A stretch of 64,000 nt of DNA from positions 1,391,501-1,455,500 of the forward strand of contig NZ_CP092480.1 of NCBI RefSeq assembly GCF_022429645.1, given 5' to 3'. Shown one piece after another: positions 37,056 through 46,262 of this stretch; position 1 is the first letter of the stretch, and every line of letters begins with the position of its first letter. Under the pieces are notes generated by a model that ran no database searches, was not told the origin of the DNA, and saw only the letters and a list, made by a program, of their open reading frames with translations. This stretch comes from Lutibacter sp. A80. Its GTDB lineage: Bacteria > Bacteroidota > Bacteroidia > Flavobacteriales > Flavobacteriaceae. The translations under genes and the position numbers were made by a program.

Positions 37056-40000
37056 ATGAAAATTAAATTAAGTAGTTCCCTTTTTGATTTTAGAAAAGGG
37101 TTATTAACTCTCATTATGAGAACCTTTATTTTTTTATGTGTCACAACAATGTTTGGTTTTACATCAGACATAGGCTATGAAAACACAGAAGGTAGTTTTG
37201 TTCAAAAAAAGCAAATTACGGGTACTGTTAAAGACAGTAACGGACAACCTCTTCCAGGTGTAAATATACTGGAAAAAGGTACAAGCAATGGTGTATTATC
37301 AGATTTTAATGGTAATTATACTTTAGAGGTATTAAATGAAAATGCAACTTTAGTTTTTTCATTTATGGGGTTTAAAACAAAAGAAGTTCTAGTTAAAGAC
37401 CAAATAACTATAAATGTAACTTTAATAGAAGATGTATCTAATCTTGACGAAGTAGTTATAGTTGGTTATGGTACAAGAAAAAAATCAAGCGTAACATCAG
37501 CAGTTGCACAAGTAAGTGCAGAAACATTTGAAAATAGAGCTATTGCAAATGTATCTACTGGTTTACAAGGAGCTGTTACTGGGCTTCAAATTACCAATAC
37601 TACAAGTGGTGGTGAACCTGGTGCTACACAAAGCATTAACATTAGAGGGTTAATGACTTCTACAGGCTCAAGTATTAGCAATGCAGGTCCATTAGTACTT
37701 GTAGATGGAGCTGTAATGGATATAAACGACATCAACCCCGAAGATATTGAAACAGTTTCTGTTTTAAAAGATGCAGCAGCAGCTTCTATTTATGGTTCTA
37801 GAGCAGCTGGAGGTGCTGTTTTAATCACTACTAAAAGTGGTAAAAATATGGATGGTGGTATGAAAATCACTTATTCTAACAACTTCTCATTTTCTACATA
37901 TACAAAATGGCCTAATCAAACAGACGCATTAACTTATACAACGGTAATGAATGAAGCTGGCTTCAACAATACTGGTCGTGAAAATGTTTTTTTCAGTGAA
38001 GATGCTATTAGTAGAATAGAACAAAATATTGCTAATCCTGGAAGTGCGCCAACATTGGTTACTAAAAATAATGGTTTAGATTGGGATGTAGGTAGTGGAG
38101 GTCTTTATGCTAGTGGTAATACTAATTGGAGAGATTTTCTTTTCGATGATTTTGCTTTAAAAACTAAGCACAATCTAAGTTTTAGAGGAGGAACTGAAAA
38201 ATTAAATTATTACATTTCAACAGGTGCTTACTCTGAAGATGGATTATTTAAAGTGGCTGAAAACTTTTTTAACAGATATAATATAGATGCTAAAATAGCT
38301 GCAAAACCAACAGAATGGTTAAGATTTGAACTTTTAACAAAGTTGCAAAGAAGTGACGCTGAGTTCCCTTGGGATCCTAATTATGGTCGAGGCCGTGTTT
38401 TTGACCAGTTATCTAAACTAAAACCAACTATGCCTACTGTTGACCCTATTTATGGTGAACCACTTGCTGGTGCTTATTACCCTCAATGGGAGCACTCAAA
38501 TGAAGTAAATACAAATAACCAATTAGTTTTACTTCCTAGAGTTAGTATAGAACCTATTAAAGATTGGTTTATTAATTTAGAATACAACTACAAAACAAAC
38601 AATAATAAAACAATTTATTCTACTTCCGAATATGAAACTATACGTCCAAATGGAGACACACAAGTTATAATTTCAAAAGATCAAACTCGTGTAACTCCTA
38701 CATTGTATACCAATGACTATTGGTCTCCAAACTTATACACTAGCTATCATAAAACTATTGGCGAACATAATTTTGATGCTACAGTAGGTTACCAAAGTGA
38801 ACGCTATAATGTTTATAACTTAAGTGCAAACGCTTATGGTTTATTATCCGATGGTGTTACTTCAATATCAACAGCCGTAGGAGATCAAACAGTTACCGAC
38901 GGTATCTCTCACTGGTCTACAGAAAGTGTATTTGGTAGATTTGGTTATAATTATAAAGAAAAATACATAGGTAGGGTAACCTACCGTAGAGACGGATCTT
39001 CAAGGTTCGAGCCAGGTAATAGATGGGCTGGTTTTCCTTCATTCGAATTAGGGTATAATATAGCAAAAGAAGATTTTTGGCCAATTGAAGACATAAGTAT
39101 GTTTAAGCTTCGTGCTAGTAGTGGTTCTTTAGGTAATCAAAATGTAAGTAATTACCTATATGTACCAAGAATTCCAATTTCAAATGGTTTCTACCTATTC
39201 AATGGTGAAAGAGAATATACTGCAAACGTACCTAACTTAACTAGTATTAACCTTACTTGGGAAACTGTAAAAACGAAAGATATTGGTATTGATGTTATAG
39301 CATTAAACAATAGACTAAATTTCTCTTTTGACTGGTATCGTTCAGATATTGAAGATATGTCTACTACAGGTGCTTCATTACCTGCAGTACTTGGAACAAG
39401 TTCCCCTCTAATAAATGCAGGTATTACACGTACTCAAGGATGGGAAGCCGAAGTAAGTTGGCAAGAATCATTAGGTGATTTTAGATATAACGTTAGAGCC
39501 ACATTATCAGACTATAAACAAACCATCGTAGAATTTCCAAATGAAACAGAATTACTATCAGACTTATATGCTGGTAGAGACCTTGGAGAAATATGGGGGT
39601 TAACTTGGGAAGGTTGGTTTACTAGTGACCAAGAAGCTTTAGATAGAGAATCTGTTGTAAACCAAAGATGGGTACACAACAGTCAATTTGGAGAAGGAGA
39701 TACCAAATATGCTGATTTAAATAATGATGGTTATATAAATAATGGTTCTAACACATTGGATGACCATGGTGATATAAGTATAATAGGAAACTCAACACCT
39801 AGATATCAATATGGAATTACCCTTGGTGCTAGCTATAAAGGTATAGATTTTAATATGTTTATACAGGGTATTGGAAAAAGAGATTACTCTCCTTTAGCTG
39901 GAAATCTAAAAAAGCAATTTTTAGGCCCAATGCAAGGATCATTCCACTCTAATGTATATGTAGAACATTTAGATTATTATAGACCTGAAGATACAGACAG

Positions 40001-40334
40001 TCCTTTAGGAGCTAATACTGATTCATATTTTCCAAGACCTTACGCTGTAAATGGTGGTAAAAACAATAGAAATTTTAAAACTCACGTAGATCGTTATATT
40101 CAAAATGCAGCTTATACTAGGTTAAAAACAATCCAACTTGGATTTACAATTCCTAAAAAAATAACAGATAAGTATAAAATAGATAGATTTAGAATATTTG
40201 TTACAGGTGAAAATTTACTAACAATTTCTGACCTTAAATTTTATGACCCAGAAGCATTACAAGGAACATTTAGTGGAGGGGTTTCCTATCCTTTATCTAA
40301 AACTTTTTCTACAGGAGTTAATATTTCATTTTAA
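37056..40334 (+). CDS. SusC/RagA-type TonB-dependent outer membrane transporter (1092 aa)
   Basis: Imports oligosaccharides across the outer membrane together with the SusD-like lipoprotein, powered by TonB. A long hydrophobic leader (about 15-45) is followed by a carboxypeptidase-D regulatory-like domain (ITGTVKDSNGQPLPGVNILEKG, about 54-135), the TonB-box/plug start DEVVIVGYGTRKKSSVTSAV, a plug region with VLKDAAAASIYGSRAAGGAVLITTK, and a beta-barrel to the C-terminal aromatic residue (VNISF). Size is typical for SusC. The substrate class is inferred from the surrounding enzymes. Confidence 0.96.
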   Translation: MKIKLSSSLFDFRKGLLTLIMRTFIFLCVTTMFGFTSDIGYENTEGSFVQKKQITGTVKDSNGQPLPGVNILEKGTSNGVLSDFNGNYTLEVLNENATLVFSFMGFKTKEVLVKDQITINVTLIEDVSNLDEVVIVGYGTRKKSSVTSAVAQVSAETFENRAIANVSTGLQGAVTGLQITNTTSGGEPGATQSINIRGLMTSTGSSISNAGPLVLVDGAVMDINDINPEDIETVSVLKDAAAASIYGSRAAGGAVLITTKSGKNMDGGMKITYSNNFSFSTYTKWPNQTDALTYTTVMNEAGFNNTGRENVFFSEDAISRIEQNIANPGSAPTLVTKNNGLDWDVGSGGLYASGNTNWRDFLFDDFALKTKHNLSFRGGTEKLNYYISTGAYSEDGLFKVAENFFNRYNIDAKIAAKPTEWLRFELLTKLQRSDAEFPWDPNYGRGRVFDQLSKLKPTMPTVDPIYGEPLAGAYYPQWEHSNEVNTNNQLVLLPRVSIEPIKDWFINLEYNYKTNNNKTIYSTSEYETIRPNGDTQVIISKDQTRVTPTLYTNDYWSPNLYTSYHKTIGEHNFDATVGYQSERYNVYNLSANAYGLLSDGVTSISTAVGDQTVTDGISHWSTESVFGRFGYNYKEKYIGRVTYRRDGSSRFEPGNRWAGFPSFELGYNIAKEDFWPIEDISMFKLRASSGSLGNQNVSNYLYVPRIPISNGFYLFNGEREYTANVPNLTSINLTWETVKTKDIGIDVIALNNRLNFSFDWYRSDIEDMSTTGASLPAVLGTSSPLINAGITRTQGWEAEVSWQESLGDFRYNVRATLSDYKQTIVEFPNETELLSDLYAGRDLGEIWGLTWEGWFTSDQEALDRESVVNQRWVHNSQFGEGDTKYADLNNDGYINNGSNTLDDHGDISIIGNSTPRYQYGITLGASYKGIDFNMFIQGIGKRDYSPLAGNLKKQFLGPMQGSFHSNVYVEHLDYYRPEDTDSPLGANTDSYFPRPYAVNGGKNNRNFKTHVDRYIQNAAYTRLKTIQLGFTIPKKITDKYKIDRFRIFVTGENLLTISDLKFYDPEALQGTFSGGVSYPLSKTFSTGVNISF

Positions 40335-40353
40335 AATTTAATTTATGATAATT

Positions 40354-42081
40354 ATGAAAAAAATATTTTATATTCTAACAATATACTCGGCAGTCTTAAT
40401 GGTGTCGTGTGACAAAGATATATTAGATAGAACACCTCTAGATGAAATATCTGAACCAGAATTTTGGAAAACCACAAGTGATTTAGAATTGTATGCAAAC
40501 TCTTTTTACAATAAATTACCTGGATGGTCTGGTGTAGGTTTTGGTAGTGCTCAAATGCCTGACGTTGGTACAGATTTAGGGTTAGGTACAGGCATTTCTT
40601 CAAGATTGCATGGAAGCCAAGGTATTCCAAGCTCAAGTACTAATTCACTTTGGAGCTGGGATGAAGTAAGACAAGCTAATTACTTCATATCTAATGTTTC
40701 TAAAGCGGAAGGCTTAGAAACAGAAATCAATCAATTTACAGGTGAAGGTTATTTCTTTAGAGCTTATTTTTATTACGATTTACTAAAAAAATATGGTGAT
40801 TTACCTATTTATAAAGAGTATTTCGATAATTTAAATACCGATGCTTTATACCAAGCCAAATCACCAAGAAATGAAGTTGCAGATTTTATACTTGCAGATT
40901 TAGATATGGCTATTTCACTTCTAAAAACAAAGGGAGAACTTTCTACACCTCGTGTAAATAAAGAAGCTGCTCAATTATTAAAAGCAACAATTGCTCTTTA
41001 TGAAGGTACCTGGGAAAAATACCATAACGGAACAAGCTTTGGTGTAACGGGTTCTGATGGTAGCACCTATTTACAACAAGCTGCCAATACAGCTAAAGAG
41101 CTTATAGATGGAGGAACAAGAAGTTTAAACCCTACTTATGGCGAATTATTTAATCAAACAAACCTTAGCACTAATAGCGAAGTTATTCTTTGGAGAGAAT
41201 ATGATTATGTTGGCCTAGGAAATTCTTTTGGTAATGATGCACAAGTTCAATGGCCTAACAATTTTTCTTTTTCACTAAGTGCCATACGCAGTTATTTAGC
41301 CCTAGATGGTTTACCTACAGCAGTTAGCTCTTTAGATACAGATGATAAAATGTTAGCTAATATTGAAACGAACAGAGACCCTAGACTTGCTCAAACTTTA
41401 ATGGTTCCTGGCGATATTACTGTTGTTAATATTGATGGCTCTATGCTATATTGGGAAGAACCTACTGTAGGAAAAAGTGTAGGAGCTTATGAATCTCAAA
41501 AATACAGAATTGTTGAATTAGACGCTTCTACTAATGACTATAGCAGAAATACAGCAAAAATTCTTATGAGATATAGTGAAGCATTACTTATTTATGCTGA
41601 AGCTAAAGCTGAATTAGGAACTATTACACAGGCGGATTTAGACCTTACAATAAATAAATTACGAGAAAGAGCTGGTTTTGATTTTGCTGCATATCCAACA
41701 GCAAAACTTACTTTAAACCCTTTAACTGACCCTAATTGGCCAGATTATGGATATTCATTATCAAATTTACTTCAAGAAATAAGAAGAGAAAGAACTGTTG
41801 AATTAATGAATGAAGGGTTTAGAACTGCTGACTTAATGCGATGGAGAGCACATAATCTTTTTGTAGGTGTACAACAAAGACCAAAAGGTGCTTATTACGA
41901 AGATTTAATTATTGAAGTTGCAGGTAACCTTAACACAGATTCTGAAGGATACCTAGACCCTTATGCCGTAGACTTAGCCAATGGTTACGGGTTTAACCCT
42001 GAACGCGATTATTTGCTTGCAATACCATCAGAAGAATTGGTATTAAACCCTAACTTAACACAAAATCCTGGTTGGGAATAA
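40354..42081 (+). CDS. SusD/RagB-type glycan-binding lipoprotein (575 aa)
   Basis: Surface lipoprotein that caps the SusC channel and binds glycan. The lipobox VLMVSC puts the lipidated Cys about 20 residues in, followed by DKDILDRTPLDEISEPEFW, a classic SusD start. TPR-like segments follow (GEGYFFRAYFYYDLLKKYGDLP, about 132-155), and the C-terminal RRERTVELMNEGFRTADLMRW motif is typical of the family. The ATG at 40354 is preferred over 40345 because it directly opens the signal peptide MKKIFYILTIYS. It follows susC by 19 nt and is closed by the terminator at 42104-42169. Confidence 0.95.
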   Translation: MKKIFYILTIYSAVLMVSCDKDILDRTPLDEISEPEFWKTTSDLELYANSFYNKLPGWSGVGFGSAQMPDVGTDLGLGTGISSRLHGSQGIPSSSTNSLWSWDEVRQANYFISNVSKAEGLETEINQFTGEGYFFRAYFYYDLLKKYGDLPIYKEYFDNLNTDALYQAKSPRNEVADFILADLDMAISLLKTKGELSTPRVNKEAAQLLKATIALYEGTWEKYHNGTSFGVTGSDGSTYLQQAANTAKELIDGGTRSLNPTYGELFNQTNLSTNSEVILWREYDYVGLGNSFGNDAQVQWPNNFSFSLSAIRSYLALDGLPTAVSSLDTDDKMLANIETNRDPRLAQTLMVPGDITVVNIDGSMLYWEEPTVGKSVGAYESQKYRIVELDASTNDYSRNTAKILMRYSEALLIYAEAKAELGTITQADLDLTINKLRERAGFDFAAYPTAKLTLNPLTDPNWPDYGYSLSNLLQEIRRERTVELMNEGFRTADLMRWRAHNLFVGVQQRPKGAYYEDLIIEVAGNLNTDSEGYLDPYAVDLANGYGFNPERDYLLAIPSEELVLNPNLTQNPGWE

Positions 42082-42103
42082 TTATTAGTTTAGTTTATAA
42101 ATT

Positions 42104-42169
42104 GCTCAAAATTAGATTGTATGTATTATCTTTTGAATAAAACAAAAATCTGATTTTGGGCTTTTTTTT
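42104..42169 (+). terminator. Rho-independent terminator after susD
   Basis: GCTCAAAATTAGATT (42104-42118) pairs with AATCTGATTTTGGGC (42147-42161) over 15 positions with two G-U pairs, followed at once by eight T. It separates the PUL transport genes from the xylose operon. Confidence 0.75.
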
Positions 42170-42281
42170 ACCTATCTACTATTAACTAAATACTACTTAA
42201 CTGTATTTCTAAACAAGCAAATAAAATAAACTTACTATAGAAACTGAGATATAATTAAGCAGCACAATTTAACTTTTGCCA

Positions 42282-42335
42282 AAATTTTAAAAAAAAATTT
42301 AAAATTTGTTTTCATTAAATAAAAACATAACTTTA
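42282..42335 (+). promoter_or_regulatory. Promoter and palindromic operator of the xylose operon
   Basis: TTTG (42305-42308), 19 nt, then TAACTTTA (42328-42335): the Bacteroidetes promoter layout with one mismatch in the -7 box. The -33 element lies at the edge of a perfect inverted repeat AAATTTTAAA-N6-TTTAAAATTT (42282-42307). A start near 42342 leaves about 20 nt before the GntR ATG. A dimeric GntR protein binding here would be autoregulatory; the repeat is pure A/T, so chance remains possible. Confidence 0.6.
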
Positions 42336-42362
42336 CATACCACAACAGAACAGATCGTTTAA

Positions 42363-43361
42363 ATGAAAGAAAAAATAATATTTAACATTATACATACTAG
42401 TGATATTCCAAAATATCAACAACTAGTGAATGCTGTTAATAATGCCATTGCCAATAATGAAATATCTATTGGTGATTTACTACCTTCTGTAAATAGTATT
42501 TGTAAAACTCATAAACTCTCTAGAGATACTGTTTTTAAAGCATATTCAATTTTAAAAGAACAACAAATTATAGAATCTGTTCCTAATAAAGGATATTATG
42601 TAGCTAGTAAAACAAAAAAAATATTACTTGTTTTAGATACATTTAAAGCTTACAAAGAAGTTTTATATCATTCCTTTATAAAAAATCTACCAAATAATAT
42701 TATTACAGATGTACAATTTCATCATTATAACATAAACAATTTTAAAACCATTATAAATAACAGTATTGGTAATTATTACAAATATGTAGTAATGGGATTT
42801 AACTCTAAAGAAGTCCCAAAAGTTTTATCCAAAATTAACAATGATAAATTATTATTAATAGATTGGAATATTCATGCTAAACCAGAAAATAATTATGTTT
42901 TTCAAGATTTTGGAGAGTCTTTTTATAATGCATTAAAAAAAGCTACCCTATTATTTAAAAAATATAAAGAAGTTAATTTTTTATACCCAACATTTACAAA
43001 TCACCCAATAGAAACCGTTACCTTTTTTAAGAAATATTGCAAAAAACATCAATTTAAATATAACATTATTACCGACCCAAAAGAAATTAACTTTAAAAAA
43101 GAATGTGCATATATAAGCGTAAGTGATAGAGTTTTAGGAGTGTTTTTAGAACAATGTAGAAATAAAAACTTTGAACCTGGAGTAGATATCGGATTTCTAT
43201 CGTACAACGAAACTCCGATGAAAAAGTTTATCTACAAAGGCATTTCGGTAGTTTCAACAGATTTTAAAGAAATGGGAATAAAAGCAGCTGAATTTATTAC
43301 AGAAGACAAACAAATACAAGAATATATAGCAACAGAATTAATAGTAAGAGAATCATTATAA
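42363..43361 (+). CDS. GntR-family regulator with sugar-binding domain, probable xylose regulator
   Basis: 332-aa regulator. The N-terminal winged helix-turn-helix (about 15-80) reads PKYQQLVNAVNNAIANNEIS, then LLPSVNSICKTHKLSRDTVFKAYSIL and NKGYYVASK, the GntR pattern. From about residue 85 a LacI-type periplasmic-binding-protein fold follows (KILLVLDTF, SVSDRVLGVFLEQC, GIDIGFLSYNETP-like region), suitable for sensing a sugar. It is the first gene of the xylose operon, 4 nt before xylulokinase, so xylose or xylulose is the likely ligand. It may act beyond the operon; no other PUL-type regulator is encoded here. Confidence 0.88.
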   Translation: MKEKIIFNIIHTSDIPKYQQLVNAVNNAIANNEISIGDLLPSVNSICKTHKLSRDTVFKAYSILKEQQIIESVPNKGYYVASKTKKILLVLDTFKAYKEVLYHSFIKNLPNNIITDVQFHHYNINNFKTIINNSIGNYYKYVVMGFNSKEVPKVLSKINNDKLLLIDWNIHAKPENNYVFQDFGESFYNALKKATLLFKKYKEVNFLYPTFTNHPIETVTFFKKYCKKHQFKYNIITDPKEINFKKECAYISVSDRVLGVFLEQCRNKNFEPGVDIGFLSYNETPMKKFIYKGISVVSTDFKEMGIKAAEFITEDKQIQEYIATELIVRESL

Positions 43362-43365
43362 AATT

Positions 43366-44853
43366 ATGTATTACATCGGATTTGATTTAGGAAGTTCGTC
43401 AATTAAAGCAGCTTTAATTGAAGCAAGTACAGGGAAATCTATTGGGGTTACTCAATATCCAGAAAAAGAAATGACCATTATAGCAGAACAAACTGGTTGG
43501 GCTGAACAAGACCCAAATTTATGGTGGAAAAACATTTGTAAAGTAACTCAAAAATTATTGGCTCAAACAGGAGTTTCTTCAAACAAAATAAAAGGAATTG
43601 GTATTGCTTATCAAATGCACGGATTAGTGGTTGTTGATAAAAATAAACAAGTATTAAGACCTTCAATTATCTGGTGCGATAGTAGAGCTGTAGAAATTGG
43701 AAATACTACTTTTAAAGGTATTGGAGAAGATAAATGTGTTTCAAATTTATTAAACTCACCCGGAAACTTCACACTTTCAAAATTAAAATGGGTAAAAGAA
43801 AATGAACCTAAAATTTTTGAAAAAATTGATAAATTATTATTACCAGGAGATTTTATAGCATTAAAATTAACTGATGAGGCAACTACCACAATTTCTGGAC
43901 TTTCAGAAGGAATTATGTGGGATTTTAAACAAAATAAACCTGCAGATTGGTTATTTAATTATATGGGAATTAGTATCGATTTAATTCCAACAATTGTTCC
44001 AACCTTCGCAAACCAAGGAACAGTAACAAAAAAAGCTTCAAAAGAAATTGGTTTACCTGAAGGGATTCCAGTATTATACAGAGCTGGAGACCAACCAAAC
44101 AACGCAATGTCGTTAAACGCTTTTAACCCTGGTGAAATAGCAGCTACTGGAGGTACATCAGGAGTTGTGTATGCTATTACAGATAGCACTACCACCAGAG
44201 AAAGTATTAGAATTAACAATTTTGCGCATGTAAATTACTCTAAAAAACAACCTAGAATTGGAAAGTTATTAAACATTAATGGTGCAGGAATTCAATATAG
44301 TTGGATGAAAAAAAATATTGCAGCATCAACCGATTCTTATAATGATATGAACAACCTAGCAGCTTCCGTACCTGTTGGATCCGAAGGTTTAAGAATTTTA
44401 CCCTACGGAAATGGAGCAGAACGTATGCTAAATAATACGAATAAAGGAGCGAGCTTTTTCAACTTAAATTTCAACAAACATAATAAGGCTCATTTATTAA
44501 GAGCTGCGCTTGAAGGCATCGCATTTTCATTTGTAAACGGTATAGATATTTTAAAAAATGATGGTGTAGAACTTTCGGCCATTAGAGCAGGAAATGATAA
44601 TTTATTTAGATCAGAAATATTTTCAAATACCATTGCAACATTAGTTAATACAGATATTAATATTATAGATACTACTGGAGCTATTGGAGCAGCACGTGCT
44701 GCTGGTGTTAGTAAAGGTGATTTTAAAACATTGGATGAAGCTTTTTCAGACAATGAACACGTAATGACATATCATCCTTTGAAAGACAAAAAAATATATA
44801 CCGATGTATATGACGTTTGGAAACAAGATTTAGAAAAACAATATAATAAATAA
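43366..44853 (+). CDS. xylB: Xylulokinase (FGGY family, 495 aa)
   Basis: Phosphorylates D-xylulose to xylulose 5-phosphate. The ATPase-fold start YYIGFDLGSSSIKAALIE, the GWAEQDPNLWW and IKGIGIAYQMHGLVVVD motifs with SIIWCDSRA, and GEIAATGGTSGVVYAI plus LRAALEGIAFSFVNGI near the C-terminal half are FGGY signatures matching xylulokinase. Length is usual. The gene lies 4 nt after the regulator and 21 nt before xylose isomerase, which fixes the sugar specificity well. Confidence 0.94.
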   Translation: MYYIGFDLGSSSIKAALIEASTGKSIGVTQYPEKEMTIIAEQTGWAEQDPNLWWKNICKVTQKLLAQTGVSSNKIKGIGIAYQMHGLVVVDKNKQVLRPSIIWCDSRAVEIGNTTFKGIGEDKCVSNLLNSPGNFTLSKLKWVKENEPKIFEKIDKLLLPGDFIALKLTDEATTTISGLSEGIMWDFKQNKPADWLFNYMGISIDLIPTIVPTFANQGTVTKKASKEIGLPEGIPVLYRAGDQPNNAMSLNAFNPGEIAATGGTSGVVYAITDSTTTRESIRINNFAHVNYSKKQPRIGKLLNINGAGIQYSWMKKNIAASTDSYNDMNNLAASVPVGSEGLRILPYGNGAERMLNNTNKGASFFNLNFNKHNKAHLLRAALEGIAFSFVNGIDILKNDGVELSAIRAGNDNLFRSEIFSNTIATLVNTDINIIDTTGAIGAARAAGVSKGDFKTLDEAFSDNEHVMTYHPLKDKKIYTDVYDVWKQDLEKQYNK

Positions 44854-44874
44854 CAAAATTAAATATTACAAAAA

Positions 44875-46200
44875 ATGGCAATTTTAGGAAACAAAGAATA
44901 CTTTCAAGGTATTGGAGAAGTTAAATTTGAAGGAAAAGAATCAGACAATCCATTTGCATTTAAATATTACAATCCAGATCAGGTTGTAGCAGGAAAAACA
45001 ATGCGCGAGCATTTTAAATTTGCAATAGCATATTGGCATACATTCTGTGGACAAGGAGGAGATCCATTTGGACCAGGAACACAAAGTTTTGCTTGGGATA
45101 AAGCTACAGACCCAATGCAAGCAGCAAAAGATAAAGCAGATGCAGCTTTTGAATTTATCACTAAAATAGGATTCGATTATTTTTGTTTTCACGATTATGA
45201 TTTAGTTCAAGAAGGTGCAACCTTTGCAGAATCTGAAAAAAGATTAGCTACAATTACCGAATATATTAAAGATAAACAAGCAGCATCTGGTGTTAAATTA
45301 TTATGGGGTACTGCAAACTGTTTTTCTAACCCACGTTATATGAATGGTGCTTCAACAAATCCAGACTTTGATGTTTTAGCAAGAGCAGGAGGACAAATTA
45401 AATTGGCAATGGATGCTACAATCAAATTAGGTGGTGAAAACTACGTTTTTTGGGGAGGTAGAGAAGGTTATATGTCTTTATTAAATACTAATATGGGAAG
45501 AGAATTAGACCATATGGGAGAGTTTTTAAGAATGGCCAGAGACTATGCACGTTCACAAGGTTTTAAAGGAAACTTTTTAATTGAACCAAAACCAATGGAG
45601 CCAATGAAACATCAATACGATTTTGATACTGCTACAGCCATTGGATTTTTAAGAGAACAAGGTTTAGATAAAGATTTTAAAATAAATATTGAAGTAAATC
45701 ACGCAACTTTAGCACAACACACTTTTCAACACGAAATAGCAACTGCAGCAAAAGCTGGTATGTTAGGAAGTTTAGATGCAAACCGTGGAGATTATCAAAA
45801 CGGATGGGATACAGACCAATTTCCAAATAATATTCAAGAAACTACAGAAGCAATGTTGGTGTTTTTAAAAGCAGGAGGCTTACAAGGCGGTGGTGTAAAT
45901 TTTGATGCAAAAATTAGAAGAAATTCAACAGATTTAGAAGATATATTTTATGCTCATATTGGAGGAGCAGACACTTTTGCAAGAGCTTTACTAATTGCTG
46001 ATAAAATTATTACTTCTTCTCCTTATAATAAATTAAGAACTGAACGTTATGCTTCGTTTGATGCAGGAAATGGAAAAGCTTTTGAAGAAGGAAAACTTTC
46101 TATGAACGATTTATATAAAATTGCACAAGAAAACGGAGAGTTATCACTAAAAAGTGGTAAACAAGAGTTGTTTGAAAATATTATAAATCAATATATCTAA
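44875..46200 (+). CDS. xylA: Xylose isomerase, class II (441 aa)
   Basis: Interconverts D-xylose and D-xylulose with two divalent metals. Seen: [18 protein letters not shown], catalytic His in FCFHDYDL (about 103-110), [19 protein letters not shown], the metal ligands in [18 protein letters not shown] and [22 protein letters not shown] length of 441 aa is the class II norm. It is followed by a strong hairpin at 46204-46242 before the transporter. Cytoplasmic. Confidence 0.97.
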   Translation: MAILGNKEYFQGIGEVKFEGKESDNPFAFKYYNPDQVVAGKTMREHFKFAIAYWHTFCGQGGDPFGPGTQSFAWDKATDPMQAAKDKADAAFEFITKIGFDYFCFHDYDLVQEGATFAESEKRLATITEYIKDKQAASGVKLLWGTANCFSNPRYMNGASTNPDFDVLARAGGQIKLAMDATIKLGGENYVFWGGREGYMSLLNTNMGRELDHMGEFLRMARDYARSQGFKGNFLIEPKPMEPMKHQYDFDTATAIGFLREQGLDKDFKINIEVNHATLAQHTFQHEIATAAKAGMLGSLDANRGDYQNGWDTDQFPNNIQETTEAMLVFLKAGGLQGGGVNFDAKIRRNSTDLEDIFYAHIGGADTFARALLIADKIITSSPYNKLRTERYASFDAGNGKAFEEGKLSMNDLYKIAQENGELSLKSGKQELFENIINQYI

Positions 46201-46203
46201 AAT

Positions 46204-46242
46204 AAAAATAAGCGTGTTGAAATTTTCAATACGCTTATTTTT
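46204..46242 (+). terminator. Intra-operon terminator between xylA and transporter
   Basis: An 18-bp hairpin (46204-46221 with 46225-46242; core AATAAGCGTG/TACGCTTATT with one G-U) ending in a T-run. It lies 62 nt ahead of the transporter ATG and may cause partial termination, lowering transporter expression relative to xylA. Confidence 0.75.
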
Positions 46243-46262
46243 CAAAATTTAAACCAAACCAT

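Noticed and set aside
44941-45192. Minus-strand open frames within xylose isomerase
   Set aside because: Shadow frames opposite a gene with complete catalytic motifs; Cys-rich composition comes from reverse reading.
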